Below, in pieces: positions 56,391-64,000 of a stretch of DNA of 64,000 nucleotides. The translations under genes and the position numbers were made by a program. The DNA lies in the NCBI RefSeq assembly GCF_023540835.1, contig NZ_JALKCU010000003.1:62001-126000 (forward strand). The letters run 5' to 3'. This DNA comes from Marivivens geojensis (GTDB lineage Bacteria; Pseudomonadota; Alphaproteobacteria; Rhodobacterales; Rhodobacteraceae). Position 1 is the stretch's first letter, and each line of letters begins with the position of its first letter. The notes beneath the pieces are model-generated. The model saw nothing but the letters and a program-made list of their open reading frames with translations. It did not search any database and had not been told where the DNA came from.

Positions 56391-57655
56391 TATGCAGCTA
56401 GCCTTGATTTCAGAGTGTCGAGATCGGGTGTATTATGGCCAGGGCCGTAGATCGCCATTGCCATTTCTGCCTCCCCCGCCATCTTGCCCGCAAATTCGCG
56501 CACGTCCTGAACAGAAACGTTGTCGATCATCGCTACGGTTTCTTCGAGGTCGATGATGCGGCCCTTGGAATAGAGCATATGGACGAGGCGTTCCGCGCGG
56601 TTTGACGGCGTTTCCAGCCCCATTAACAGACCAGCCTTCATTTGCGCACGGGCACGAGCGACTTCTGCCTCAGACATGTCGTCCGCAGCACGCTTCATCT
56701 CGTCCATTGTGATCTGCGATAGCTGCGCGATGTCGTCTGCGGATGTGCCCGCATAGATCGTCATCATGCCCGTGTCGGCATAGGCGCCGGTCTGAGCAAA
56801 GATCGAGTAGCACAGGCCACGGTTTTCGCGGATCTCTTGGAACAGACGGCTGGAAATACCTCCGCCCAGAGCCGACGAATAAATCTGTGCGGTAAAAATG
56901 TCCCGACCCAGGTAGTCCGGACCTTCAAAGCCCAATGTGAAATGGACCTGCTCTAGCGCTTTAAGTTCACGCTTTTCGCCGCTGCGGAACTTTGCTGGAA
57001 CCACAGTCTGGAGGTTTGGACGCGATGTCATCCCGCCAAAGATCGCTTCGGCCTGTTTAACGATCGCATCATGGTCCACGGCTCCAGCAGCCGACAGGAT
57101 CATGCGGTCAGGTGCGTAATGTTCATCCATGAACCCCTGTAGGTCGTGGTTCTGGAACGCGGACACTCGCTCAGACGGACCTAGGATGGTGCGGCCAAGC
57201 GGCTGATCAGGGTAGGCCGCTTCTTGCAGCCAATCAAAGACGATGTCGTCAGGTGTGTCGTACGACAACCCGATTTCCTGTAGGATCACACCACGTTCAA
57301 CATCCACATCGTGGGGATTGAACACTGGGTTCATCAGAATATCGCCAATGATGTCGAGGCCAAGCGTCACGTCCTCTTCGAGGACGCGTGCGTAATAGGC
57401 CGTCATCTCGCGGCTGGTGTAGGCGTTGATATAGCCGCCTACGTCTTCGATTTGTTCGGCAATCTGCAACGCAGTGCGGTTCGTCGTTCCCTTGAACGCC
57501 ATATGTTCAAGGAAATGCGCGATGCCGTTCTGTTCGATCCGTTCGTGGCGTCCACCTGCCAAAACCCAAACGCCGATAGAGGCAGATTTCAGGCTGGGCA
57601 TGGCTTCGGTTACGATACGGAAGCCGTTGGATAGTGTGTGAGTGCGGATGGTCAA
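56390..57655 (-). CDS. M16 family zinc peptidase
   Basis: This 421-residue processing-peptidase-like enzyme carries the inverted zinc motif HFLEH with the downstream Glu in ERGVILQEI, and the glycine-rich loop GGGISSRLFQEIRENRGLCYSI. It resembles the PqqL/MPP beta-type family. The TTG start overlaps the thrC stop (TTGA), so it is coupled to thrC, a link common in alphaproteobacteria. Confidence 0.92.
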   Translation of the reverse strand: MTIRTHTLSNGFRIVTEAMPSLKSASIGVWVLAGGRHERIEQNGIAHFLEHMAFKGTTNRTALQIAEQIEDVGGYINAYTSREMTAYYARVLEEDVTLGLDIIGDILMNPVFNPHDVDVERGVILQEIGLSYDTPDDIVFDWLQEAAYPDQPLGRTILGPSERVSAFQNHDLQGFMDEHYAPDRMILSAAGAVDHDAIVKQAEAIFGGMTSRPNLQTVVPAKFRSGEKRELKALEQVHFTLGFEGPDYLGRDIFTAQIYSSALGGGISSRLFQEIRENRGLCYSIFAQTGAYADTGMMTIYAGTSADDIAQLSQITMDEMKRAADDMSEAEVARARAQMKAGLLMGLETPSNRAERLVHMLYSKGRIIDLEETVAMIDNVSVQDVREFAGKMAGEAEMAMAIYGPGHNTPDLDTLKSRLAA

Positions 57656-59040
57656 CGCGCGCGACGCTCCCGAATGATAGCTTGCAGGGCGTCCATGTCG
57701 TTGGCGACGCGTGTGACCCGTTCATCACGGTCATACAGGTCTGCCATGCGCGGGGGAAGAGGCGGGCGAATGCCGCTCGCTTTTTCCACGGCATCTGGGA
57801 ACTTTGCGGGGTGTGCGGTTGCCAATGTGATCATTGGGGTCGCGCCGAGGAAACCCTCGGCCACTTTCACGCCAACAGCCGAGTGCGGGCAGAGAAGTTC
57901 GCCCGACGCTTTGATCTGTGCGCCGATGGTTTCGAGGGTTTCATCCTCGGACGCTCGGCCAGAGTTGAAGGTGTCCTTGAGCATGTCATAGGCGCCTTGG
58001 GAAATGGTGAATTCCCCTTTGTCCTTGAGGTCTGCCATCGCCTGAGCGGTCACAGCACCGTCACGGCCATAGGCATCGAACAGCGCACGTTCAAAGTTGG
58101 ACGAAACCTGAATATCCATCGACGGGCTGATCGACGGGGTCACACCCTCTTTCTTTTGAACGCCTGTTGCCAGTGTGCGATGCAAGATGTCGTTCTGGTT
58201 CGTCGCGACGACCAGACGGTCGATCGGCAGGCCCATCTTCTTAGCGATATAGCCCGCGAAAATGTCACCGAAGTTGCCTGTGGGCACAGTGAAGGACACT
58301 TTGCGATGCGGCGCGCCAAGGCTCACAGCGGAGGAGAAGTAGTAAACGACCTGCGCCAGAACACGGCCCCAGTTGATCGAGTTCACACCTGCGAGGTGGA
58401 CCTCATCACGGAAGTCAAAGTCGTTGAACATGTCCTTGAGTGCGGCCTGACAATCGTCAAAGTCACCATCAACCGCCAGCGCGTGAACGTTCGATTCCGA
58501 CGGGGTGGTCATCTGGCGGCGTTGCACCTCGGATACACGGCCATGCGGGAAGAGGATGAACACATCCACGTTGTCCAGGCCACGGAACGCCTCAATCGCG
58601 GCAGAGCCTGTGTCGCCCGAGGTCGCGCCGACGATGGTGATGCGTTTTCCTGAACGGGCCAGCGCGAATTGCATCATCTGGCCGATGAGCTGCATTGCAA
58701 AGTCTTTGAACGCGAGGGTCGGTCCGTGGAACAGTTCCAAAAGGAAGTGGTTCGGCGCCAATTGCACAAGCGGTGCGCGGGCATCGTGACCAAACCCAGC
58801 GTAGGCTTTTGCGATCAGACCTTTGAACTCTTCGTCGGTGAAGGTATCTGCCACAAACGGCTTCATCACGGCAAAGGCGATCTCTTCGTAGGACTTTCCA
58901 GCCAGCGCAGCGATTTCGTCCTCGGTCATCGTCGGGACGGTTTCAGGGACATAGAGACCGCCATCACGGGCAAGGCCAGTCATCATCGCCTCTTCGAACG
59001 TAAGGGCGGGGGCCTGTCCACGGGTCGAGATATAGCGCAT
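57652..59040 (-). CDS. thrC: Threonine synthase
   Basis: This 462-residue PLP enzyme converts O-phosphohomoserine to threonine. PLP Lys in GPTLAFKDFAMQ and the phosphate-binding GATSGDTGSAAIEAFRG are intact; the start MRYISTRGQAPALTFEEAM is the usual Rhodobacterales N-terminus. It follows SURF1 by 3 nt, which places it in the reading line of the oxidase cluster. Confidence 0.95.
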   Translation of the reverse strand: MRYISTRGQAPALTFEEAMMTGLARDGGLYVPETVPTMTEDEIAALAGKSYEEIAFAVMKPFVADTFTDEEFKGLIAKAYAGFGHDARAPLVQLAPNHFLLELFHGPTLAFKDFAMQLIGQMMQFALARSGKRITIVGATSGDTGSAAIEAFRGLDNVDVFILFPHGRVSEVQRRQMTTPSESNVHALAVDGDFDDCQAALKDMFNDFDFRDEVHLAGVNSINWGRVLAQVVYYFSSAVSLGAPHRKVSFTVPTGNFGDIFAGYIAKKMGLPIDRLVVATNQNDILHRTLATGVQKKEGVTPSISPSMDIQVSSNFERALFDAYGRDGAVTAQAMADLKDKGEFTISQGAYDMLKDTFNSGRASEDETLETIGAQIKASGELLCPHSAVGVKVAEGFLGATPMITLATAHPAKFPDAVEKASGIRPPLPPRMADLYDRDERVTRVANDMDALQAIIRERRAR

Positions 59041-59043
59041 CGG

Positions 59044-59724
59044 TCAGTCCTTCTTAGAATCTTTGGAGGAGCGGTAGAGGAAATACCCAGTCATTACAGC
59101 CCAAACAAAGGCCAACAGGAACCAAGTAATTGCATATTCGCGGTGATCATTTTTGATCCCCGCTGTGTTTACGGGAACGATGGTCACACGCCGGTCAGGC
59201 GCGGTCGTGGTGCGCAGGGCGACCATGAGTGGCTCTGTGCCCAGAGCTTCTGCCATCGCAGCCGTGTCGCGAGCAAACCAGATATTCGCGTTGAGGTCTG
59301 GGGCAGGGGACGTCGCTGCCGCATCGTCAGGCCAAAATAGGTTACCTGTGACGGTCTGTTCGGCCAGTGCTGGTGCGATGGATTTTGCTTCCAGCGGCAT
59401 GACGCCCATATCCACCATGATACGGCGGTTATCATTGGTGACCCATGCCGAAATCACGCGGTATCCCGTGCCCGCAGCAGAGCCAGATGACAGAACATGG
59501 AGCTCTTGACCCGTTGGTGTGCCCGTCAGCGTCACGGCGATATACTCGTCGTCCGCTTCGGTCGCGGCAGCGGGCAGGGGTATCGCAGGGGCCGCGATGC
59601 GGCTCTCCATCTCAGCGAGGAGTTCCTGTTTCCAGTCGAGCCGTTGCATCTGCCATGTGCCGAGCGACAGCAGGACGGCCAAGCCACCCAAACCAAAGGT
59701 CAACAAGAAGAGAATTCGGCGCAT
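59044..59724 (-). CDS. SURF1-family oxidase assembly protein
   Basis: This 226-residue protein has two helices, at about 3-23 and 200-220, around a periplasmic domain, with the SURF1 pattern LGTWQMQRLDWKQELL near the N-terminus and YAITWFLLAFVWAVM at the end. SURF1 (Shy1) aids heme a insertion into cytochrome c oxidase. ATG 59724 with AAGGA 8 nt upstream. It sits in the oxidase cluster downstream of ctaE. Confidence 0.9.
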   Translation of the reverse strand: MRRILFLLTFGLGGLAVLLSLGTWQMQRLDWKQELLAEMESRIAAPAIPLPAAATEADDEYIAVTLTGTPTGQELHVLSSGSAAGTGYRVISAWVTNDNRRIMVDMGVMPLEAKSIAPALAEQTVTGNLFWPDDAAATSPAPDLNANIWFARDTAAMAEALGTEPLMVALRTTTAPDRRVTIVPVNTAGIKNDHREYAITWFLLAFVWAVMTGYFLYRSSKDSKKD

Positions 59725-59746
59725 CCGAACGTCCTTTGTAAACGAA

Positions 59747-59808
59747 ACCGCGCGAGGCAGTCCCCGCGCGGTCATTGTCCTGTCATGGGCGGCGGGTCAA
59801 GTCCCGCC
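59747..59808 (-). other. Tandem hairpins after ctaE
   Basis: Two GC-rich stems, 59747-59754 with 59765-59772 (8 bp) and 59791-59796 with 59803-59808 (6 bp), fill the ctaE-SURF1 gap. Without a long T run they more likely stabilise or process the mRNA than end it. Confidence 0.4.
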
Positions 59809-59818
59809 TGCGCAAACC

Positions 59819-60625
59819 TTATGCTTGGCCCCAGATGTAGACTGCTGCGAAGAGGAACAGCCATACAACGTCAACGAAGTGCCAGTACCAAGCGGCTGCT
59901 TCGAAGCCGACATGCGATTCAGGCGAGAAGTGACCGCGAGTTGCGCGGATCAAACAAACGGTCAGGAAGATCGTACCGATGACGACGTGGAAACCGTGGA
60001 AGCCCGTTGCCATGAAGAAGGTGTTGTAGAACACATCGCCCGACAGCGACCAACCCATGTGCACGATCAGTTCGTAGTATTCGTAAACCTGAAGAATGGT
60101 GAAGAATACGCCGAGAATGATACCGATTGTCAGACCTTGGATAAGGTCTTTGCGGTTGTTTTCGTGAACCAGCGCGTGGTGTGCCCAAGTCACAGCAGCA
60201 CCAGAGCAGAGCAGGATCAGGGTGTTGATCAGCGGCAGGTGGAAAGCATCAACCGGAACGATGGACGGCTCTACGTAGGAGGTGCCTTCGTAGGTGAACA
60301 TCGGGTACATTTGGGTTTTAAAGAACGCCCAGAACCATGCCGCGAAGAACATAACTTCGGACATGATGAACAGGATCACGCCGTAGCGCAGACCAATGCG
60401 AACAACTGCAGTGTGGTCGCCTGCTTTGTTCTCTTTCACGGTGTCAGCCCACCATGCACCTGCCGAGTAAAGCGACCCAACGAGGCCGATCAGGAACATC
60501 CAAGGCGTGTCGTTTGCCATCCACATGACGGCGCCGAACAGCATGATGAAGGCCGCTACAGCCGAAGTGAACGGCCAGATCGACGGCGGAAGAATGTGGT
60601 AGTCGTGGTTCTTAGCGTGAGCCAT
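59819..60625 (-). CDS. ctaE: Cytochrome c oxidase subunit III
   Basis: This 268-residue seven-helix subunit of the aa3-type terminal oxidase opens [19 protein letters not shown] and has [15 protein letters not shown], the conserved Glu near the oxygen channel, and [13 protein letters not shown] at the end. Follows ctaG by 24 nt. Subunit I is not in this window. Confidence 0.96.
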   Translation of the reverse strand: MAHAKNHDYHILPPSIWPFTSAVAAFIMLFGAVMWMANDTPWMFLIGLVGSLYSAGAWWADTVKENKAGDHTAVVRIGLRYGVILFIMSEVMFFAAWFWAFFKTQMYPMFTYEGTSYVEPSIVPVDAFHLPLINTLILLCSGAAVTWAHHALVHENNRKDLIQGLTIGIILGVFFTILQVYEYYELIVHMGWSLSGDVFYNTFFMATGFHGFHVVIGTIFLTVCLIRATRGHFSPESHVGFEAAAWYWHFVDVVWLFLFAAVYIWGQA

Positions 60626-60649
60626 GTCAGTGTTCCCTGCGGCTGGTCT

Positions 60650-61246
60650 TTAGTTAAGTTTGGTTTCGGCGGGTGCCGTATCGGACAGTGCTGCCGTGTC
60701 TTGGTCCGGCAGCGGGATTTCAAAGAATGTATAGCTGAGCGTGATTGTATGCACGTATTTTGCGTCCCGATCGTCAACGATCGCGGGGTCTACAAAAAAG
60801 CTCACGGGCATAACCACGGTTTCACCTGGCTGCAGAACCTGTTCGGTAAAGCAGAAACATTCGATCTTATCAAAAAAACCACCCGCCTCATAAGGGACGA
60901 CGTTATAGGTGGCTTGACCTGCAACGGGGCGGTTCGAGGTATTGGTCGCTTCGTAATAGGCGAGGGCGGTTTGGCCGATTTTCACGGTCATTTCGCGTTG
61001 AACGGGTTTGAACGACCACGGCAAAGATGGATCGGTCGAGCCGTCGAAGCGGATTTTCATTTCGCGTTCGAGGATCACGTCGCTTGCTGTTTCGACGACA
61101 TTTGTCGCACCTCCAAAGCCCGTGACCTTGCAGAACCAGCTGTAAAACGGAACCGAAGCCCAAGACAACGCACCCATGACGACCACAACTGTGACCAGTT
61201 GGACCACCGTGCGTTTAGCGCCTTGAAGGTTTGGGAACAGTGTCAC
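60650..61246 (-). CDS. ctaG: Cox11/CtaG copper chaperone
   Basis: This 198-residue single-helix protein inserts CuB into oxidase subunit I. The copper motif CFCF is intact in KIECFCFTEQ, and VPFYSWFCKVTGFGG follows the helix. The GTG start overlaps the previous stop (GTGA) and has GGAGG 7 nt upstream. Confidence 0.94.
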   Translation of the reverse strand: MTLFPNLQGAKRTVVQLVTVVVVMGALSWASVPFYSWFCKVTGFGGATNVVETASDVILEREMKIRFDGSTDPSLPWSFKPVQREMTVKIGQTALAYYEATNTSNRPVAGQATYNVVPYEAGGFFDKIECFCFTEQVLQPGETVVMPVSFFVDPAIVDDRDAKYVHTITLSYTFFEIPLPDQDTAALSDTAPAETKLN

Positions 61247-61461
61247 TGACTAGCCTCCGTTGTTGCAGGGGTATCCATCGGCAAAAGTGCCGGACGCAAA
61301 ACGTGATCGTTGCTTTCGAATTTACGGGCATCGCCCAGTTCGAGGACTTTGACCACAGTCAGGCCAAAGACCAAGCCAACAAAAGCCAGCAGCAGGATCA
61401 GCAGACCGTAGTTACGGCCTTTGCGACGTGAGTGAAGTTCGTGTTCGACGCGGATAGTCAT
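61243..61461 (-). CDS. Small single-helix protein of the oxidase cluster
   Basis: This 72-residue protein has a basic N-terminus (HELHSRRKGRN), one helix (about 19-41) and a polar tail. Genes of this type sit between ctaB and ctaG in Rhodobacterales. It probably is an oxidase assembly or accessory subunit; function not shown. Overlaps at both ends (1 and 4 nt) with its neighbours. Confidence 0.7.
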   Translation of the reverse strand: MTIRVEHELHSRRKGRNYGLLILLLAFVGLVFGLTVVKVLELGDARKFESNDHVLRPALLPMDTPATTEASQ

Positions 61462-62393
61462 TAGAAGCTTCCGATCCCTTGAGTGCGCAGAGCTGCATCA
61501 ATCATCAGGGCTGCAAAATGGAGGAACAAATAGGCGAGCGAGACTTTGAACGCCGAACGTTCGGCGGCAAAGCTGTCTGCCTCTGCGGTCTCTTCGTCAC
61601 GGCGCCATACGGCGTAGCATGCCTTGAGGAACCACAGGTTCATGATAATCGCGGTCGCGAGGTAAACCCAGCCGCCGATCGAAGTGAATACGATAGCCAT
61701 CGACACAGGAATCAGCGCGATCATGTAGCCCATGATGTGGTTGCGAGTGACGCGGCGACCGTGTGTTTCGGTCAGCATCGGCACACCAGCGCGGCCGTAG
61801 TCGGACTTAACAAAGATCGCCAGCGCCCAGAAGTGCGGTGGGGTCCACATAAAGATCAGCGCAACCATGAGAACCGATTCGATGGTGATGCTGCCGGTTG
61901 CAACCGCCCAGCCGATCATTGGCGGTAGCGCACCAGAGAGACCACCGATCACGATGTTCTGCGGTGTCGAGCGTTTTAGCCAGATCGTGTAGACGACGGC
62001 ATAAAAGAAAATGGTGAACGCCAGCAGACCAGCCGCCAGCCAGTTCGACGCCAAACCCAAAAGCACAACCGAAAACCCGCTGAGCGCAAGGCCGATGGCC
62101 AGTGCTTCTTCGGGCTGAACGCGACCCGAGGGGATCGGGCGGTTCGAAGTCCGCTTCATGATGCGGTCGATGTCAGCATCCCACCACATGTTCAACGCCG
62201 CCGAAGCGCCGCCTCCTACTGCGATGCACAAGATGCCAACAAAAGCGATGAAGGGGTGCACAGGCACAGGAGCTACGATCAGACCAACCAGCGCGGTAAA
62301 CACCACGAGCGACATCACGCGGGGCTTCAGCAAAGCGACGTAATCGCCCATGCTGGCTTCGCGGGTGGTCTCTGGCAAGCTTGCGTCGGTCAT
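61461..62393 (-). CDS. ctaB: Heme o synthase (protoheme IX farnesyltransferase)
   Basis: This 310-residue UbiA-family membrane enzyme adds farnesyl to heme b. Prenyl-diphosphate motif NMWWDADID and second motif DYGRAGVPMLTETHG are present, with about nine helices. The hairpin at 62431-62448 separates it from ctaC. Product feeds heme a for the aa3 oxidase. Confidence 0.94.
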   Translation of the reverse strand: MTDASLPETTREASMGDYVALLKPRVMSLVVFTALVGLIVAPVPVHPFIAFVGILCIAVGGGASAALNMWWDADIDRIMKRTSNRPIPSGRVQPEEALAIGLALSGFSVVLLGLASNWLAAGLLAFTIFFYAVVYTIWLKRSTPQNIVIGGLSGALPPMIGWAVATGSITIESVLMVALIFMWTPPHFWALAIFVKSDYGRAGVPMLTETHGRRVTRNHIMGYMIALIPVSMAIVFTSIGGWVYLATAIIMNLWFLKACYAVWRRDEETAEADSFAAERSAFKVSLAYLFLHFAALMIDAALRTQGIGSF

Positions 62394-62430
62394 TCGCGGC
62401 TCTTCCTACGAGGTAATGGGGTGAAGCGAA

Positions 62431-62448
62431 GGGCGGGAAATCCCGCCC
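62431..62448 (-). other. Intergenic hairpin between ctaC and ctaB
   Basis: GGGCGGGA (62431-62438) and TCCCGCCC (62441-62448) form a perfect palindrome with a 2-nt centre. No T run on either strand; possibly a processing or partial-termination signal setting ctaC/ctaB ratios. Confidence 0.4.
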
Positions 62449-62493
62449 GTTCGTGTTCTGTGGTCGGCGGGGACAAGCCCTGCCACTCGGCGA

Positions 62494-63393
62494 TTAGGCC
62501 GGGTATTCTTCTTTCGCAGCAGCCAGCCATTCGTCGTAGGCTTCTTGGCTGACAACTTTCAGAGTGATCGGCATGTAAGCGTGGTCTTTACCGCAGATTT
62601 CCGAACACTGACCGAAGTAGATGCCTTCGACTTCAGGTGCGAACCACAGCTGTGCCAGACGGCCAGGAACGGCGTCCTGTTTTACGCCCATTGCCGGCAG
62701 AGCGAAGGAGTGGATCACGTCCGCGCCAGTGACCTGCATCACGACAGTTGCGCCAACCGGAACAACGATCGCAGTGTCGGTTGCCAGAGCAAACAGCGAC
62801 GGATCGTAGCCGAAGTTCTCCATCAGAGCGTCCATAGCGTCGTCGCGAACGAACGGAGCGATTTCCGGACCTTCGTAGCCCATCGGAACCGAAGACGGGT
62901 GACCGATCATGTAGCTGTCGAATGCAACGCCGTCGTCAACGTATTCGTAAGACCAGTACCACTGGTTGCCGGTGACCTTGATGGTGATGTCACCTTCAGG
63001 GAATTCCTGCTGTTTGAACAGGATCGGCAGCGAGAACGCACCGATGAACACCAGAATAACGATCGGAATAACGGTCCAAGCGATTTCCAGAGGCGAGTTG
63101 TGGGTGAATGTTGCCGGCGTCGGGTTTGCGCGGCGGTTGTAGCGCACAATCACAATAGCCAGCAGAGCCACGACGAACAGGGTGATAACGGTGATGATCC
63201 CGAGGATCATACCGTCGAGCCACTGCAGGTCACGTGCGAGTTCAGACGCAGCCGGCTGGAAGCCCATGCCGCCTGGTGTCGGCGCACCGATTACTTCGAG
63301 TTGTTGGTTCACTTCCTGCGCTTTCGCAGCAACGCCAGCCAGTGCAAGGCCAGCGGCAGCGGAAAGCTTGGAGACAAAATTGGTCAATCGCAT
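62494..63393 (-). CDS. ctaC: Cytochrome c oxidase subunit II
   Basis: This 299-residue protein has a signal peptide (to about residue 25), two helices (about 60-83 and 104-126) and a CuA cupredoxin domain whose ligands His228, Cys263, Glu265, Cys267, His271 and Met274 are all present (GQCSEICGKDHAYM). It accepts electrons from cytochrome c. It heads the ctaC-ctaB-ctaG-ctaE line. An FNR-like box overlaps its probable promoter. Confidence 0.96.
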   Translation of the reverse strand: MRLTNFVSKLSAAAGLALAGVAAKAQEVNQQLEVIGAPTPGGMGFQPAASELARDLQWLDGMILGIITVITLFVVALLAIVIVRYNRRANPTPATFTHNSPLEIAWTVIPIVILVFIGAFSLPILFKQQEFPEGDITIKVTGNQWYWSYEYVDDGVAFDSYMIGHPSSVPMGYEGPEIAPFVRDDAMDALMENFGYDPSLFALATDTAIVVPVGATVVMQVTGADVIHSFALPAMGVKQDAVPGRLAQLWFAPEVEGIYFGQCSEICGKDHAYMPITLKVVSQEAYDEWLAAAKEEYPA

Positions 63394-63544
63394 CTTTAAC
63401 CCTGTGCTTTTAGGGGCACTGATGCCCCTCCCCTTAGTGTGGTACCCAAGAGAACAATCTCCGGAATCCCATTGTATCCAGCGTTGCATGTCCCATATCC
63501 TGCGACACAACTCAAGAACCACAAGGGCGGCATATTGTCCTTTT

Positions 63545-63558
63545 TTGACCTATGTCAA
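63545..63558. promoter_or_regulatory. FNR/FnrL-type box between ctaC and tldD
   Basis: TTGAC-CTAT-GTCAA is a perfect inverted repeat. On the minus strand its last six bases read TTGACA, a -35 element with a TATGCC -10 (63534-63529) 18 bp on, so binding would cover the ctaC promoter and repress it. It also lies 30 nt before the tldD start. Confidence 0.65.
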
Positions 63559-63581
63559 AGATGATATCACGAAAGTAAAAT

Positions 63582-64000
63582 ATGAAAACCGATCACTTCC
63601 GCCCCTTCGAAACCTCCCTAGATCAGGATCAAGCCCTTGTTTTGTTGCGTGAAGCGACTGCTGGGGCCGATGATGGAGAGCTATTTCTCGAACGGCGTCG
63701 CGCGGAAGTTCTGACTTTAGACGATCGTCGTATCAAAACAGCCAGCTACGATTCTTCTGAAGGTTTTGGCCTCCGCGCCGTGCGTGGAGAGACGGCAGGC
63801 TACGCGCATTCGACGACAATCGACGAATCTTCGCTGAAAAGAGCGGTCGCGACGGCCCGTCTTGCGGTTGGTGAGGGCGGCGGCACTTTGGCGATCGGCC
63901 CAAAGCCTACGAACGTAAAATTATATAGTGACGTTGATCCCATCGCGCAGGCGACCTTTCCAGCTAAGATCGACGTGCTGAACGAAATCGATGCTTTCGC
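63582..64000 (+). CDS. tldD: TldD-type metallopeptidase (partial)
   Basis: The first 139 codons run off the right edge. The N-terminal TldD/PmbA features are present: ELFLERRRAEVLTLDDRRIKTAS, GFGLRAVRGETAGYAHS and RAVATARLAVG. TldD pairs with TldE to degrade unfolded peptides. It is divergent from ctaC, the usual arrangement in Rhodobacterales. The zinc HExxxH motif would lie beyond the window. Confidence 0.88.
   Translation, partial: MKTDHFRPFETSLDQDQALVLLREATAGADDGELFLERRRAEVLTLDDRRIKTASYDSSEGFGLRAVRGETAGYAHSTTIDESSLKRAVATARLAVGEGGGTLAIGPKPTNVKLYSDVDPIAQATFPAKIDVLNEIDAF

Overview
This window reads as the chromosome of a Rhodobacterales (Roseobacter-group) alphaproteobacterium. The evidence is a SAM/SAH-type riboswitch element before metK (a class known from Rhodobacterales), the cell-cycle regulator gcrA, the Fur-family iron regulator irr next to fabA, the order miaB / phoH-ybeY-lnt / metK-trmB, a DUF1467 gene, and an aa3-type oxidase cluster ctaC-ctaB-ctaG-ctaE facing tldD. 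Almost everything is core housekeeping. I see no rRNA, tRNA, CRISPR array, insertion sequence or prophage. The only clearly foreign-looking gene is an AT-rich membrane protein at 40523-41308.

Layout. 1-4.7 kb: end of ettA, an MFS exporter, pcaD with a short degenerate pcaB-like gene, and a haloacid-dehalogenase/hydrolase pair. 4.8-9.2 kb: an FKBP isomerase, then the unsaturated fatty acid operon fabA-fabB-fabI with a degenerate site-2-protease-like gene, facing irr. 9.2-18.8 kb: glycosyltransferase-like gene, miaB, an OmpA/lipoprotein pair, phoH-ybeY-corC-lnt, riboswitch-metK, trmB. 19-24.5 kb: YbjN-like gene, proC-csaA-hydroxyacid dehydrogenase, tdk, a ketoacyl synthase III homologue. 24.6-31.8 kb: carB, pabB-pabC, aspS. 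31.8-37.8 kb: Flp-like pilin and response regulator, methylmalonyl-CoA epimerase, small membrane proteins, nitroreductase, M48 lipoprotein, dgkA, ppk2. 37.8-40.5 kb: small redox/cysteine proteins (DUF6455, DUF4405), cytochrome c. 41.3-45.9 kb: rimO, HxlR regulator, lipoprotein esterase, thioesterase, gcrA, ABC-2 permease. 45.9-54.4 kb: argD-argF behind a candidate arginine leader peptide, phosphate transporter, Nudix, gnd, hrpB. 54.4-64 kb: a long reverse-strand run ctaC-ctaB-(small)-ctaG-ctaE-SURF1-thrC-M16-GNAT-FAD oxidase, then the start of tldD.

How it fits together. Regulation seems to be the most interesting layer. A 14-codon ORF ending in four consecutive Arg codons lies just before argD-argF and looks like an arginine attenuator. 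Three intergenic TTGAY-N4-GTCAA boxes (37840, 39572, 63545) fit FNR/FnrL and link the DUF6455/DUF4405/cytochrome c island with control of the aa3 oxidase. The carB promoter carries three TTGGGCG half-sites. Seven convergent gene pairs interlock their stop codons in exactly 4 nt, leaving no room for terminators. Two enzyme homologues, an M50-like protease and a PcaB-like lyase, have lost the residues expected for catalysis.
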